From: Alphaproteobacteria bacterium
Lineage (GTDB): Bacteria > Pseudomonadota > Alphaproteobacteria > CACIAM-22H2
Direction: 5' to 3'
DNA length: 64,000 nt
Assembly: GCA_017308135.1 (NCBI GenBank)
Contig: JAFKFM010000012.1
Location: 1 to 64,000 of the forward strand
This document shows positions 34,942 through 44,200 of the stretch, one piece after another. Positions within the stretch are counted from its first letter, which is position 1. The number at the start of each line of letters is the position of its first letter. The position numbers were made by a program, and so were the translations under genes. The notes under the pieces were generated by a model that saw nothing but the letters and a program-made list of their open reading frames with translations, made no database searches and was not told the DNA's origin.

Positions 34942-36600
34942 ATGTATCGCTATGACGAATTCGACCGGGGCTTCGTCCTGGAACGCGTCGCCGAGTTCCG
35001 CGACCAAGTCGCGCGCCGCCTGTCGGGCGAACTGACCGAAGATCAGTTCAAGCCGCTGCGATTGATGAACGGCGTCTATCTGCAGCTTCACGCCTATATG
35101 CTGCGCATCGCCATTCCGTACGGCGTGCTCTCGTCGCGCCAGATGCGCAAGCTCGCCCATATCGCGCGCGAATACGACAAGGGCTATGGCCATTTCACGA
35201 CGCGTCAGAACCTGCAATTCAACTGGGTCGAGCTCGCGCGCATTCCCGATCTGCTGGCCGAGCTGGCCGAAGTCGAGATGCATGCGCTGCAAACGTCGGG
35301 CAATTGCATCCGCAACGTCACGGCGGATCATTTCGCCGGCGCCGCCGCCGACGAAATCGTCGATCCGCGCCCCTACGCCGAAATCCTGCGCCAATGGTCG
35401 GCGATCCACCCCGAATTCACCTATCTGCCGCGCAAGTTCAAGATCGCGGTGACGGGCGCCCCGCATGATCGCGCGGCCGTGCAAGTCCACGATATCGGGC
35501 TGCACGCGGTGCGCGGTCCCAACGGCAAAACCGGTTTCGCCGTCTATGTCGGCGGCGGCCAGGGCCGCACGCCGCTGATCGCGCACAAGGTCCGCGACTT
35601 CCTGGCGGAGGAAGATCTGCTCGCCTATTGCGAGGCGATCTTGCGCGTCTACAACCTCGAAGGCCGGCGCGACAACAAATACAAGGCGCGCATCAAGATC
35701 CTGGTGCACGAAAAAGGCAAGGCGGAGATCGCCGCCGCGATCGAAGCCGAGTTCGCGCAGTTGAAGGGCAAGACGCTGACCCTGCCCGAAGCCGACGTGA
35801 AGGCGATCAGCGCCTATTTCGCCTCGCCCGCACTCGACGCGCTCCCCGCGACTTCCACCGCGCTTGAGACGGCCAAGGCCGCGAACAAGACGCTGGAACG
35901 CTTCGTGCGCCATAACGTCACGCCGCATCGCAATGCCGGCTACGGCGTCGTCACCGTTTCGTTGAAGCCGGTGGGCGAACCGCCGGGCGACGCGACGGCC
36001 GCGCAGATGGACGCCATCGCCGACATCGCCGAGCGCTTCTCGCATGCGGAGATTCGGGTTAGCCACGAGCAGAACCTGGTTCTGCCGCATGTGAAGCTCG
36101 ACGAGATCCCGGCGCTGTTCGCGGAACTCGCCAAGCACAACCTCGCCACGCCGAACGCGGGTCTCGTCACCGACATTATCGCCTGCCCGGGCCTCGACTA
36201 TTGCGCGCTCGCCAATGCGCGTTCTATCCCGGTCGCGCAGCGTTTGTCGGAGCGTTTCGCCGATATCGCGCGCCAGGAGGAAATCGGCGATCTGAAGATC
36301 AAGATTTCCGGCTGCATCAACGCGTGCGGCCATCACCATGTCGGCCATATCGGCCTGCTGGGCGTCGATCAGAAGGGCAAGGAGCTCTACCAGATCACGC
36401 TGGGCGGCTCGGCCGACGAGCATACGTCGATCGGCGAAATCATCGGGCCGGGCTTCCCGACCGATAAGGTCGTCGACGCGGTCGAAGCGGTGATCGACGT
36501 CTATCTCGGCTTGCGCAAGGGCCCCGAGGAAAACTTCCTCGACGCCTATCGCCGCGTGGGCGCCGAGCCCTTCAAAGCCGCCCTCTACGCGGACGCTTGA
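34942..36600 (+). CDS. cysI: Ferredoxin-type sulfite/nitrite reductase, siroheme hemoprotein
   Basis: 552 aa. Two ferredoxin-like/siroheme halves: GHFTTRQNLQFNWVE (first half) and the [4Fe-4S]-siroheme ligands Cys415-x5-Cys421 (ACPGLDYC) and Cys458-x3-Cys462 (GCINAC). It reduces sulfite to sulfide with six electrons; in alphas with DUF2849 and DUF934 neighbours it serves sulfate assimilation. A nitrite reductase role is the alternative. No flavoprotein cysJ is nearby, so ferredoxin is the likely donor. Confidence 0.9.
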   Translation: MYRYDEFDRGFVLERVAEFRDQVARRLSGELTEDQFKPLRLMNGVYLQLHAYMLRIAIPYGVLSSRQMRKLAHIAREYDKGYGHFTTRQNLQFNWVELARIPDLLAELAEVEMHALQTSGNCIRNVTADHFAGAAADEIVDPRPYAEILRQWSAIHPEFTYLPRKFKIAVTGAPHDRAAVQVHDIGLHAVRGPNGKTGFAVYVGGGQGRTPLIAHKVRDFLAEEDLLAYCEAILRVYNLEGRRDNKYKARIKILVHEKGKAEIAAAIEAEFAQLKGKTLTLPEADVKAISAYFASPALDALPATSTALETAKAANKTLERFVRHNVTPHRNAGYGVVTVSLKPVGEPPGDATAAQMDAIADIAERFSHAEIRVSHEQNLVLPHVKLDEIPALFAELAKHNLATPNAGLVTDIIACPGLDYCALANARSIPVAQRLSERFADIARQEEIGDLKIKISGCINACGHHHVGHIGLLGVDQKGKELYQITLGGSADEHTSIGEIIGPGFPTDKVVDAVEAVIDVYLGLRKGPEENFLDAYRRVGAEPFKAALYADA

Positions 36601-36602
36601 TC

Positions 36603-37109
36603 ATGAATGTTTACGACGTGAAGCGCCGTGCGTTCGGCGAAGATGCCTGGTCGTTCCCTGCCGACGACGAAACTTTGCCGCAAGGCCCGGCCGCGATCAC
36701 CAAGGCGCAATTCTTGCGCGACCGCGAAGCGCTGCTGGCGCGCAATGCCCCGCTCGGCCTCGTGCTCGTCGCGGGCGAAACCTTCGACGGGATCGAGAAC
36801 GACCTCAATCGCTTCGATCTGATCGCGCTCCGATTCCTGCGTTATGCTGACGGGCGGCCTTATTCGCTCGCCCGGCTCGTGCGCGAGCGCCATGGCTTCA
36901 AGGGTGAACTGCGCGCCATCGGCGACGTGCTGCGCGACCAGATTACGCTGATGCTGCGTGCCGGGTTCGACGCGTTGCAGCCCACGCATGAAGGTACGAT
37001 CGCCGCGTTGCGCGACGGCAAAATCGTGACGGTCGATCACTATTTTCAGCCGGCGACGCGCGAAGAGCGCCAGGAAGGCGGCTATGCTTGGCGCCGCCGC
37101 CCCGCGTAA
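36603..37109 (+). CDS. DUF934 protein of the sulfite reductase cluster
   Basis: 168 aa. The DUF934 pattern is visible in NDLNRFDLIALRFLRYADGRPYS and VLRDQITLMLRAGFDAL (each given in part). It is commonly adjacent to cysI or cysH and needed for assimilatory sulfate reduction by genetic association; the reaction is unknown. ATG 36603 follows the cysI stop by 2 bases. Confidence 0.82.
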   Translation: MNVYDVKRRAFGEDAWSFPADDETLPQGPAAITKAQFLRDREALLARNAPLGLVLVAGETFDGIENDLNRFDLIALRFLRYADGRPYSLARLVRERHGFKGELRAIGDVLRDQITLMLRAGFDALQPTHEGTIAALRDGKIVTVDHYFQPATREERQEGGYAWRRRPA

Positions 37110-37113
37110 GGAA

Positions 37114-37656
37114 TTAGCCGGCGACGGCCCAGGCGCTGGGCCACAACGCGTGTTCGCCGATCGGCACCACGGGCGCTTCGCCTGCTTGCGCGCGCGTATA
37201 GCGCACGGCGAAGACCGGGCCCGCGAAGCCGCCGGGCAGCGGCGAAACGGCCTCACCCGCCTGCAACACGATCACGGCACCCGCTTCCAGGGCCGCGTTG
37301 TCGGCGAAGCCCGCTTGGCGTTCGAGCACGACATTGGCGCCGGAGAACGCGACCAAAGCGACAATCTCGCCCGCTTGCGCGGCGATCCGTCCGGTCCATT
37401 GGGCGCGGTATTCGCTGCCCGCGATCTTCACGGGCGCGCCCAAACCGGCGATCGCCGGAGCGGCAAGTTCGGGATGGCGGGCCAGCAGGGCCAATCCGGC
37501 GCTGCGCAAATGCGCGTCGGCGGCGGCAGGCGCGCTACGGGTCAGAATCGCCGCCTCGCCCAAGATCCAACCCAGCTCGTCGGCCGTAAAAGTTTCGCGG
37601 ATTTCCGTCCGGGAAGCCGCCTTGATCGCCGAGGAGATTGCCGTTTGAACGCCCAT
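37114..37656 (-). CDS. Hypothetical protein between the cysI and siroheme genes
   Basis: 180 aa, no signal peptide or membrane helix. The first half is helical (IRETFTADELGWILGEAAIL); the second is beta-rich with cupin-like alternation (VVLERQAGFADNAALEAGAVIVLQ). No family recognised. It faces the sulfite reductase operon with a 4-bp gap and is divergent from the siroheme-type gene by 124 bp, so a role in sulfur metabolism is possible but unsupported. Confidence 0.65.
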   Translation of the reverse strand: MGVQTAISSAIKAASRTEIRETFTADELGWILGEAAILTRSAPAAADAHLRSAGLALLARHPELAAPAIAGLGAPVKIAGSEYRAQWTGRIAAQAGEIVALVAFSGANVVLERQAGFADNAALEAGAVIVLQAGEAVSPLPGGFAGPVFAVRYTRAQAGEAPVVPIGEHALWPSAWAVAG

Positions 37657-37780
37657 GATCCGCTCCGTTTCAGAGCTTCATCAGACGGCGGATCGGCCGG
37701 GTTGGCGAGCGAGTAAATCTTTGGCCCCCGCCTAAAAAACCTCAATTCCCGAATTCCCCCGCAAATCCGAGTATCCGACC

Positions 37781-38395
37781 ATGTTGCCGATCAATCTCGA
37801 CGCCGCGAAATTGCCGATCGCCCTGGTCGGGGACGGCAAGCGCGCCGCGCGCCGCCTGGAATTGCTGGTCGAAGCCGGGGCGTTGCGGGTCTCGCGCGTG
37901 GCGCCGGACGGCGATTTTTCGGGCTATCGCATCGTCTATCTCGCCGATTTCGACGAAGACCGGTCGCGCGAGATCGCGGCGCGGGCACGCGCGGCGGGCG
38001 CCTTGGTCAATGTCGAGGACGTGACCGAGCTGTGCGACTTCCACACGCCCGCTTTGATCCGGCGCGGCGATCTGACCGTGACGGTCGCGACCGGCGGGCG
38101 TGCGCCCGGCCTTGCCGGGGCGCTCGCGGCCTATCTCGGCAAAATGTTCGGTGCGGCGTGGGCGATCCGCCTCGGCCTGCTGGAAGCCAAGCGCCGCAAT
38201 TGGCGCGCGCAGGGCATGGACCATCGCGCGATCCGCGAAGCGACCGCGCGCGAATTGGATCAGACGGGCTGGCTGCCGCCCTTGCCGGCGCCCCCCGCCT
38301 TTTCCGCAAACGCCGAGGCTTCGGATTTGAGCCAATCGGCGAACAACGCGACCTTGCGCAAGGCGAGCTTGGGCTCCGGGCAGACGAGCCAATAG
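37781..38395 (+). CDS. Precorrin-2 dehydrogenase/sirohydrochlorin ferrochelatase-like (CysG N-domain)
   Basis: 204 aa. Met8/CysG N-terminal domain: LPINLDAAKLPIALVGDGKRAARR (NAD fold, in part), LVNVEDVTELCDFHTPALI and RRGDLTVTVATGGRAPGLAG. It makes siroheme for the sulfite reductase encoded 1.2 kb away. The NAD-binding loop has VGDGKRAARR instead of the usual VGGGxVAxRK, so binding may differ. The last 40 residues are low complexity and overlap the convergent LysR gene by 136 bases, suggesting a tail gained by stop-codon loss. Confidence 0.82.
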   Translation: MLPINLDAAKLPIALVGDGKRAARRLELLVEAGALRVSRVAPDGDFSGYRIVYLADFDEDRSREIAARARAAGALVNVEDVTELCDFHTPALIRRGDLTVTVATGGRAPGLAGALAAYLGKMFGAAWAIRLGLLEAKRRNWRAQGMDHRAIREATARELDQTGWLPPLPAPPAFSANAEASDLSQSANNATLRKASLGSGQTSQ

Positions 38396-39213
38396 GCGAA
38401 ATCGACCGGCACGGCCGTACCGAATGGCTTGATCAAGCGCCCGTCGGCGAGATCGGCGGCGGCGAGCGATGCTTTGGCCAGCGCCACGCCGCGCCCGAGC
38501 GCCGCGGCTTCCACGACCAAGCTCGATTGATTGAAGCGCGGGCCCCGCGTGCCGTCGATATCGCTCGCTCCCGCCGCCTTCAGCCACATCGTCCAACTCG
38601 GGCACGACGGATCGTCGTCGGGGCTGTCGTCGTGCAGCAAGGTTTGATCCTTCAGCGCCGACACGGCGTCGAGACGCTGCTTGCCCTTCAAAAGCTTCGG
38701 GCTGCACACCGGAAACACGGTTTCCGCGAGCAGACGCTCGCAATGCAGATCGGGATAACGCCCCGCCCCGTAGCGGATGGCGAGATCGACGCCGTCGGAA
38801 TGGAAATCCGTCAGCGCCATCGAGGCGCCGACGCGCACGTCGATCTCCGGGTATTTCGCCTGGAAATGTTCGAGGCGCGGCAACAGCCATTTCGCGGCGA
38901 AGGACGGCGCCACCGAAATCGTCAGCACGCCGGCATCGCCCAGATTGTCGATCTGCTCGATCGCGGCTTGCAGGCTTTCGAACCCGTCGCGAATGCCGGG
39001 CAGGATCGCCTGGCCCGCGTCGGTCAGCAGCAGAATGCCCTTGGTGCGCTGGAACAGCTCGATCTCCAGATGATCTTCGATCGTCTTGATCTGGTGGCTG
39101 ACCGCGGCGGGCGTGACCGCGAGCTCGTCCGCCGCCTTCGTCACGCTGAGATGGCGGGCGACGGCCTCGAAGGCGCGCAAGGAATTGAGCGGGGGTAAAC
39201 GGCGGCGACGCAT
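38260..39213 (-). CDS. LysR-family regulator, GcvA-like
   Basis: 317 aa. Winged-helix N-terminus PPLNSLRAFEAVARHLSVTKAADELAVTPAAVSHQIKT (visible in parts: LRAFEAVARH, TKAADELAVTPAAVS), then the substrate domain with SVAPSFAAKWLLPRL and DLAIRYGAGRYPDL, the form seen in GcvA/AmpR-like regulators. Target unknown; the divergent neighbour is a small cupin. The C-terminus (KAGGAGKGGSQPV) lies in the overlap with the siroheme gene. Confidence 0.88.
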   Translation of the reverse strand: MRRRRLPPLNSLRAFEAVARHLSVTKAADELAVTPAAVSHQIKTIEDHLEIELFQRTKGILLLTDAGQAILPGIRDGFESLQAAIEQIDNLGDAGVLTISVAPSFAAKWLLPRLEHFQAKYPEIDVRVGASMALTDFHSDGVDLAIRYGAGRYPDLHCERLLAETVFPVCSPKLLKGKQRLDAVSALKDQTLLHDDSPDDDPSCPSWTMWLKAAGASDIDGTRGPRFNQSSLVVEAAALGRGVALAKASLAAADLADGRLIKPFGTAVPVDFAYWLVCPEPKLALRKVALFADWLKSEASAFAEKAGGAGKGGSQPV

Positions 39214-39322
39214 GGCGGTATTCTAAACGCCCCATGAATAATTTTCCGCGCGAAAATTCGACACACCCGCCGTGCGCGCAAGGCTAGACTTGGGCGCGTT
39301 TAGCGCCAAAGGGGAACGCGTG

Positions 39323-39784
39323 ATGACCGAGCCGAAATGGAAGCATGACGGGGTGCAAGTGATTCCGGCGGATTCGCTGGACCCGACCACGGCGGGCAAA
39401 ACGGCGGGCATGAACCGCGCCACGGCGATCGATTTCGCGCGCGCGGGCGCCCAAAAACTATGGGCCGGCACGGTCCATATCCATCCCGGCGCCAAGACCG
39501 GCGCGCATCACCACGGGCCGTTGGAAAGCGTCATTTATGTCGTGCGCGGGCGCGCGCGGATGCGCTGGGGCGACAATCTCGAATTCGTCGCTGAGGCGGG
39601 CCCCGGCGATTTCATCTTCGTGCCGCCTTACGTGCCGCATCAGGAGATCAACGCGAAAGCGGACGAAACGCTGGAATGCGTGCTCGTCCGTTCTGACGGT
39701 CAGGCGGTCGCGATCAATCTCGACATCGAACCGGCCGAGAAGCCCGAAAACGTGAAGTGGATCGACCCGATCCACCGTCACTGA
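39323..39784 (+). CDS. Single-domain cupin protein
   Basis: 153 aa. Cupin motif 1 is GAKTGAHHHGPLESVIYVVRG (metal His-x-His and Glu) and motif 2 is GDFIFVPPYVPHQEIN, both complete, so a metal site is expected. Function undetermined; such proteins act as small dioxygenases, isomerases or sensors. GGGGAA lies 8 nt before ATG 39323. It is convergent with the CNNM-type gene, 3 bp apart. Confidence 0.8.
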   Translation: MTEPKWKHDGVQVIPADSLDPTTAGKTAGMNRATAIDFARAGAQKLWAGTVHIHPGAKTGAHHHGPLESVIYVVRGRARMRWGDNLEFVAEAGPGDFIFVPPYVPHQEINAKADETLECVLVRSDGQAVAINLDIEPAEKPENVKWIDPIHRH

Positions 39785-39787
39785 GGC

Positions 39788-41074
39788 CTAGGCGGCGACG
39801 GCCTTGCGCATGACGAGCAGCTTGTCGATGCGCCGCCCGTCCATATCGACGACTTCGAGCGTCCATTCGCCGATCTCGACCCGCTCGCCGGTTTGCGGCA
39901 GGCGGCCGAGGCGATGGAGAACGAGCCCCGCGACGGTCTCGTAATCCGCGTCCTTCTCCGTCGGCACGCCCGTGCGCGCGGCGAATTCGTCGGCCCGCAT
40001 CCAGCCCGCGACGAGATACGAGGAATCGTCGCGCACAACCAGGGCGGGTTCCTCGTCTTGGTCGTCCTTGAACGAGCCCGCGATCGCCACCAGGATATCG
40101 GTCGAGGTGATGATGCCTTCGAAATGGCCGTATTCGTCGACGACGAGGGCCATATGCATCGACGATTCCTGGATCGCCTTGACGACGTCGAGCGCATCCA
40201 TGCCGTCGAGCACGGCGGGCACGGGGCGCGTGTGCTTGCGCGCGTCGATCGTGCCGTGTTCGAGCAACTCGACCAACGCGGCCTTCACGTCGAGCACGCC
40301 GATCACCGCGTCGCGCTCGCCTTCCCACATCGGCAGGCGCACGCGCGACGTCTCGAGCAAGTGTTTGCGCAGCACGTCCTGGGGCGAAGCGATGTCGAGC
40401 GTTTCGACTTCGTGGCGCGGGGTCATCAGCGATTTGGCCGCGCGGTCGGCCAAGCGCATGACGCCCGAAATCATCTCGTGTTCCTGACCTTCGAGGATGC
40501 CGGCGGTCGCGGCTTCCGCGATCACGTTCTTCACTTCCTCCTCGGTCACGCTTTCGTTGGCCGTGCCCTTCGGCCCGAACAGGCGCAAGACGGTCTTGCC
40601 CGAACGGTCGAGCAGCCAGACGAGCGGTGCCGCCGCGTGGCTCAGCGCCAGCATCGGGGCCGCGACCTTCGCCGCGACGCGTTCGGGGTCGCGCAGCGCG
40701 ATCTGCTTGGGCACGAGTTCGCCGACGATCAGCGACAGATAGGTGATGGCGACGACGACGATGCCCACGCCCAGGGCGTCGGCCGCCGCCGGAGGCGTCC
40801 CGAGTTCCGATAGATAACCGGAGAGACGTAAGCCAAGCGTGGCGCCCGAAAAAGCACCCGACAAAATACCGACCAGGGTGATGCCGATTTGAACGGTCGA
40901 CAGGAAGCGGCCGGGATCCGCCGCCAGACGCATGGCGATTTCCGCCCCGCGATTACCCTTATCCTGCAAAACCTTAAGCCGGGTCGAACGGGCGGAAACC
41001 ACGGCCAATTCCGACATGGCGAGCAAGCCATTGACGATCGTCAGCACCACGACGACGGCGATCTCGACGTACAC
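39788..41074 (-). CDS. CNNM/CorC-type membrane protein (DUF21-CBS-CorC_HlyC)
   Basis: 428 aa. DUF21 membrane domain with four helices (residues 1-190, including LIVGELVPKQIALRDPE), two CBS repeats (about 205-330, LMTPRHEVETLD and MHMALVVDEYGHFEGIIT) and a C-terminal CorC_HlyC domain (about 345-425). Family members are Mg2+/Co2+ efflux or ion homeostasis proteins, often misnamed hemolysins. The GTG start (41072-41074) has GGAG 6 nt upstream. Confidence 0.9.
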   Translation of the reverse strand: MYVEIAVVVVLTIVNGLLAMSELAVVSARSTRLKVLQDKGNRGAEIAMRLAADPGRFLSTVQIGITLVGILSGAFSGATLGLRLSGYLSELGTPPAAADALGVGIVVVAITYLSLIVGELVPKQIALRDPERVAAKVAAPMLALSHAAAPLVWLLDRSGKTVLRLFGPKGTANESVTEEEVKNVIAEAATAGILEGQEHEMISGVMRLADRAAKSLMTPRHEVETLDIASPQDVLRKHLLETSRVRLPMWEGERDAVIGVLDVKAALVELLEHGTIDARKHTRPVPAVLDGMDALDVVKAIQESSMHMALVVDEYGHFEGIITSTDILVAIAGSFKDDQDEEPALVVRDDSSYLVAGWMRADEFAARTGVPTEKDADYETVAGLVLHRLGRLPQTGERVEIGEWTLEVVDMDGRRIDKLLVMRKAVAA

Positions 41075-41230
41075 CTCTTACTCCAAAGATGCCGGCCCGC
41101 GACGGATTGGCGGCGGCTTCGAGGCGCACAGGTATAGCACGAGCGCGCGCGGTGTATTGCGCGGCATCGATTATATAAATATGAGCATTTTCAGTGCCTT
41201 ATAGGACAATCGACAATCCAGGATCGGTGA

Positions 41231-44200
41231 TTACCAGCTAATCCGCTCGAGATTGTCGAAGGTCATCTCGCTGCCGTCGGCAAGGACGATGGTCCCCGAC
41301 GCGTCCTGGCCAAGGTCGAGGGCGCCCGTCGCGCCTTCGGCCGCGAGCTCGGTGCCGTCCGACAGGATGACCGTCCAGCCGCCTTGGCCGGGGCCGGCCC
41401 CGCCGCCATCGACGACGACCGTATCGGTCCAGCCGCCGCCCGCCCCGCCGTCGAACGTGTCGCGCCCGCCGCCCACACCGAAATACGCGATATCCGACCC
41501 GGCCCCGCCGGTGATCGTGTCGTTGCCGCCGCGCCCGTCGAAAACATTGTCGGCCGCATCGCCGGTCAACCGGTCGGCGAAGCTGGAACCAGTGACGTTC
41601 TCGAACTCGGCGATATTGTCGCCCTGCGCGAACCCGCCCGACGCGGTGTTGTTCGAGAGATTGACCGTCACGCCGGCGGTGCTGTCGGAATAGTCGAGCG
41701 TATCGCTGCCCGTCCCGCCGCGCAGGATGTCGTTGCCGGCACCGCCCCGGATCGTGTCGTCGCCCGCCCCGCCCAGAATGCTGTCGTTCCCGGCGTTGCC
41801 GACCAGCAAATTCGCGTCGGCCGAGCCGGTGATCGTGTCGTTGCCGGTGGAGCCGAGCACGTTTTCGATCGACGTGTAGCGATCGCCGGCCGCATCGCCC
41901 GTGGCGCCCACACCGGTCTCGAGATTCACGTTCACGCGGCTGGAGGTGTAGGAGAAATCGACCGTGTCGGTCCCCGAACCGCCGATGATCGAGTCCGAGC
42001 CGGCGCCGCCGACGAACGTGTCGTTACCGCCGCCACCGGTGATCAGATCGTTGCCGGCCCCGCCCTCGATGCGTTCGTCGCCCGCCGATCCGGTCAATGT
42101 GTCGGCCTTGGACGAACCGATCAGCGTTTCGAAACCCGAAATCGTATCGCCCGCCGCGTCGCCGCCCGAGACGGCGCCCGTCGCGAGATTGACGTTCACG
42201 CCCGACGCGCTCGCCGAATAGGACAGCGTATCGAGGCCGTCGCCGCCGATCAGCGTGTCGGCCCCCGCACCGCCTTGGATGACGTCGTTACCCGCACCGC
42301 CATCGATGATGTTCGCGCCGGTGGAGCCGGTCAGCGTATCGTTGAACGCCGATCCGGCGACCTGTTCGAAACCGGAAATCGAATCGCCTTGGGCGTGACC
42401 GCCCGACACCGCGTTGGTCGCAAGATTGACGCTGATCGCCGCGTTCGACGCCGAATAATCGAGCCTGTCGTTGCCGGTGCCGCCCACGAGCGTGTCGGCG
42501 CCGGCATCGCCGAAGATCGTGTCGTCGCCCGCACCGCCATCGAGGCGATTGGCATTGGCGTCGCCGCGCAGCGTATCGGCCCCCGAACCGCCGGTGACGT
42601 TTTCGAAGCCCGAGATCGCGTCGCCCGCCGCGTCGCCGCCGGAAGCCGCGCTGGTCGCGAGATTGATATTCACGCCCGCCGTGTCGGCGGCGTAGTTCAA
42701 CGTGTCGTTCCCGGCACCGCCGATCAGCGTATCGGCACCCGCACCGCCTTGGATCGTGTCGTTGCCCGCGCCGCCGTCGATGCGATTTGCGCCCGCATCG
42801 CCGGTCAGCGTATCGGCGCCCGAACCGCCGGTAAGATTTTCGAAGCCCGACAGCGTGTCCGTACCGGCCCCGGTCGCCACACCGGTGGCGAGATTGGCCG
42901 TGATGGCGGCGGTCGACGCGGAAAAATCGACGGTGTCGATCCCGTCGCCGCCGATCAGCGTGTCGTTGGCCGAGCCGCCGGTGATCGTGTCGTCGCCTGC
43001 CCCGCCGTCGAGACGGTTGGCGGCGCTGTTGCCGATCAGCGTATCGTCGAACGCCGAGCCGACCACCGTTTCGATCGTCGCGAGCACGTCGCCCGACGCA
43101 TCGCCGGTCGAAACCTGCGCGGTCGTCAGGTTCAGATTGACCTGCACGGCGGCGTCGGAGGCGCTGTAATCGGCCGTGTCGTTGCCGGTTCCGCCGATCA
43201 GCGTATCGGCACCCTTGCCGCCGATCAGAATATCGTTGCCTGCGCCGCCATCCAGGCGTTCGGCCGCGTCGGTGCCGGAAATCGTATCCGCCCCCGAACC
43301 GCCAATGACGGTTTCAAAACCCGAAATCGTATCGCTGCCGGTCGCACTGCCCGTCGCGGTTCCGCCGGCGAGATCGACATTCACGCCCGCCGTATCGGCG
43401 GCGAAGCTCAGCGTATCGTTATCGGCCCCGCCAATCAGCGTGTCGTCGCCCGCCCCGCCTTGAATCGTGTCGGCCCCCGCACCGCCATCCAAACGGTTGG
43501 CGACGGAACTGCCGGTCAAACTATCGGCGGCGGATGTGCCGATCACATTCTCGATGCCCGACAGGCTATCGGTCCCGGCACCGCCGCTGGCGGCACCGGT
43601 CGCGAGATTGACCGTCACGCCCGCGGCCGCGGACGAATAATCCGCCGTGTCGATGCCCGCACCGCCGACCAGGGTATCGTTCCCCAATCCTCCCACGAGC
43701 GTATCGTCGCCCGCGCCGCCGGTCAGGACGTTCGCCCCGGCATCGCCCGCCAACGTATCGGCGAAATCGCCGCCAGTGACGTTCTCGAAACCCGAAATCG
43801 TGTCGCCTTCGGAATTGGCGCCCGACGACAGATCGACGGTGACGCCCGCTTCGGCGCGCGTATAGGCGAGCGTATCCGTGCCCGCACCGCCGATCAGCGT
43901 GTCGGCCCCCGCCCCGCCTTCGATCGTGTCGTTGCCCGATCCGCCATCGATGCGGTTGGCACCCGCGTCGCCAAAAAGCGTGTCGTTGCCCGACCCGCCG
44001 AGCAGGTTTTCGATGCTTTGCAGAACATCGCCCGCGGCGTCGCCGCCAGTCGTGCCGTTTTGCAGATCGACCGAAAGATTGGCGGTGCTGGTCGCGTAGC
44101 TCGCGGTGTCGCTGCCTTCGCCGCCGACCAGCGTGTCGGCACCGGCACCACCGATCAGCGTATCGTCGCCCGCACCGCCATCGATGCGGTTGGCGCCGGT

